Assembly (NCBI RefSeq): GCF_036663835.1
Contig: NZ_JAXOJT010000001.1
Coordinates: 434,001 to 498,000, forward strand
Source of the DNA: Sphingomonas sp. LT1P40
GTDB taxonomy: Bacteria; Pseudomonadota; Alphaproteobacteria; Sphingomonadales; Sphingomonadaceae
Direction of reading: 5' to 3'
DNA: 64,000 nucleotides
Shown one piece after another: positions 63,571-64,000 of this stretch (the stretch's first letter is position 1; each line of letters begins with the position of its first letter). The translations under genes were made by a program, and so were the position numbers. Under the pieces are notes generated by a model. That model saw nothing but the letters and a program-made list of their open reading frames with translations, was not told where the DNA came from and did no database searches.

Positions 63571-64000
63571 ATGGTACCGACGGCAACGACGGACATCGCC
63601 ACGCGGAGAGTATATGTTGTCGACGATGACAGCATGATCCGGCGGTCACTGTCGTTCGCTTTGGGCACCGCGGGGTTCGCCGTGCGTCCCTTCGCCTCTG
63701 GTAATGATTTCATCGACGAACTGTCGGCACTGCCCCTTGGTTGCGTGCTTCTGGACTTGCGCATGCCGGGGATGGACGGTTTCGCGCTACTCGACCTCCT
63801 TCACAACAGCCATTGCGACCTGCCCGTGATCGTGATGACCGGACATGGCGATGTCGTCACCGCCGTGCGGGCGATGAAGGCGGGGGCGAGAGACTTTATC
63901 GAAAAGCCGTTCGACGATGCCGCGTTGCGGGACATGCTGGAACAGACGTTCGAACACCTTGCTGACGGCGTTCCCAGCGCAAACATCCGGGCGCAGGCAA
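63571..64000 (+). CDS. FixJ-family response regulator (3' end outside window)
   Basis: The frame from the ATG at 63571 is open to the window edge. The receiver domain (about 10-135) has acidic VYVVDDDSMIRR, phospho-acceptor Asp in CVLLDLRMPGMDG, Thr in VIVMTGHGDV and Lys in FIEKPFDD, the last being the FixJ/NarL-like hallmark before a LuxR-type output domain, which would lie beyond the window. It is divergent from the BLUF gene. Confidence 0.88.
   Translation, partial: MVPTATTDIATRRVYVVDDDSMIRRSLSFALGTAGFAVRPFASGNDFIDELSALPLGCVLLDLRMPGMDGFALLDLLHNSHCDLPVIVMTGHGDVVTAVRAMKAGARDFIEKPFDDAALRDMLEQTFEHLADGVPSANIRAQA

Noticed and set aside
63357..63764. 135-codon minus-strand gene overlapping the BLUF and FixJ genes
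   Set aside because: It overlaps two well-supported genes and has no domain; it is an overlapping-frame artefact.

Overview
The window is a GC-rich, gene-dense chromosomal segment that reads as an alphaproteobacterium of the Sphingomonadaceae, most likely Sphingomonas or a close relative. The support is: a serine palmitoyltransferase/ACP/ketosphinganine-reductase cluster (sphingomonads build glycosphingolipids where other Gram-negatives carry LPS), a PhyR/NepR/EcfG general stress response locus with the sphingomonad-type negative regulator PhyP, and a large TonB-receptor glycan locus with tryptophan-halogenase-like flavoproteins. Most start codons were placed by Shine-Dalgarno spacing and family length.

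Layout. 1-8.8 kb is housekeeping: a DUF1501 protein cut by the window edge, rarD, argS, a SPOR-domain protein, then nagZ-scpA-scpB-tatA-tatB-tatC, largely overlapping or closely spaced. 8.8-13.1 kb is the general stress response locus: an entericidin-like lipoprotein, a candidate C-rich small RNA behind a perfect GGAAC-N16-CGTT promoter, phyP and nepR on the minus strand, then phyR, a 45-residue membrane protein and ecfG on the plus strand, closed by a second NepR-like gene. 13.1-20.1 kb holds glnE-bcp-DUF455, an M23 peptidase, erpA, xthA and a small secreted protein.

20.1-30.0 kb is the sphingolipid region: a candidate ceramide N-acyltransferase, a fatty-acid or lipid desaturase, an NTF2-like protein, lptG and lptF, a hybrid histidine kinase, spt, an acyl carrier protein and a cerR-type reductase. 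Lpt permease genes lying inside this region suggest that the Lpt bridge carries sphingolipid in this organism. 30.0-36.5 kb contains proB, a frameshifted Uma2 gene, mipA/ompV, obgE, a hydrolase with a TetR regulator, and a PF10118 protein. 36.6-42.7 kb is a three-gene RND efflux operon. Its adaptor gene is interrupted in the signal-peptide region by a 268-bp MITE-like inverted-repeat element. 42.8-47.9 kb has a GNAT gene, rplU-rpmA, hspQ, tRNA-Ser(CGA), an Hsp70-like gene and dinB.

48.0-61.8 kb looks like a beta-glucan utilisation locus: a GH16 endoglucanase, an MFS importer, a GH3 beta-glucosidase, a TonB-dependent receptor, two tryptophan-halogenase-family flavoproteins flanking SapC and a JmjC-like cupin protein, and a LacI regulator. 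Three AACGTT-centred palindromes lie in the divergent GH3/TonB-receptor promoter region and are probable operators for that LacI protein. The window ends with a sensory group: a GAF-GGDEF cyclase, a BLUF photoreceptor and a truncated FixJ-like response regulator. Several intergenic inverted repeats (4.7, 29.0 and 44.3 kb) look like dispersed REP/MITE-type elements.
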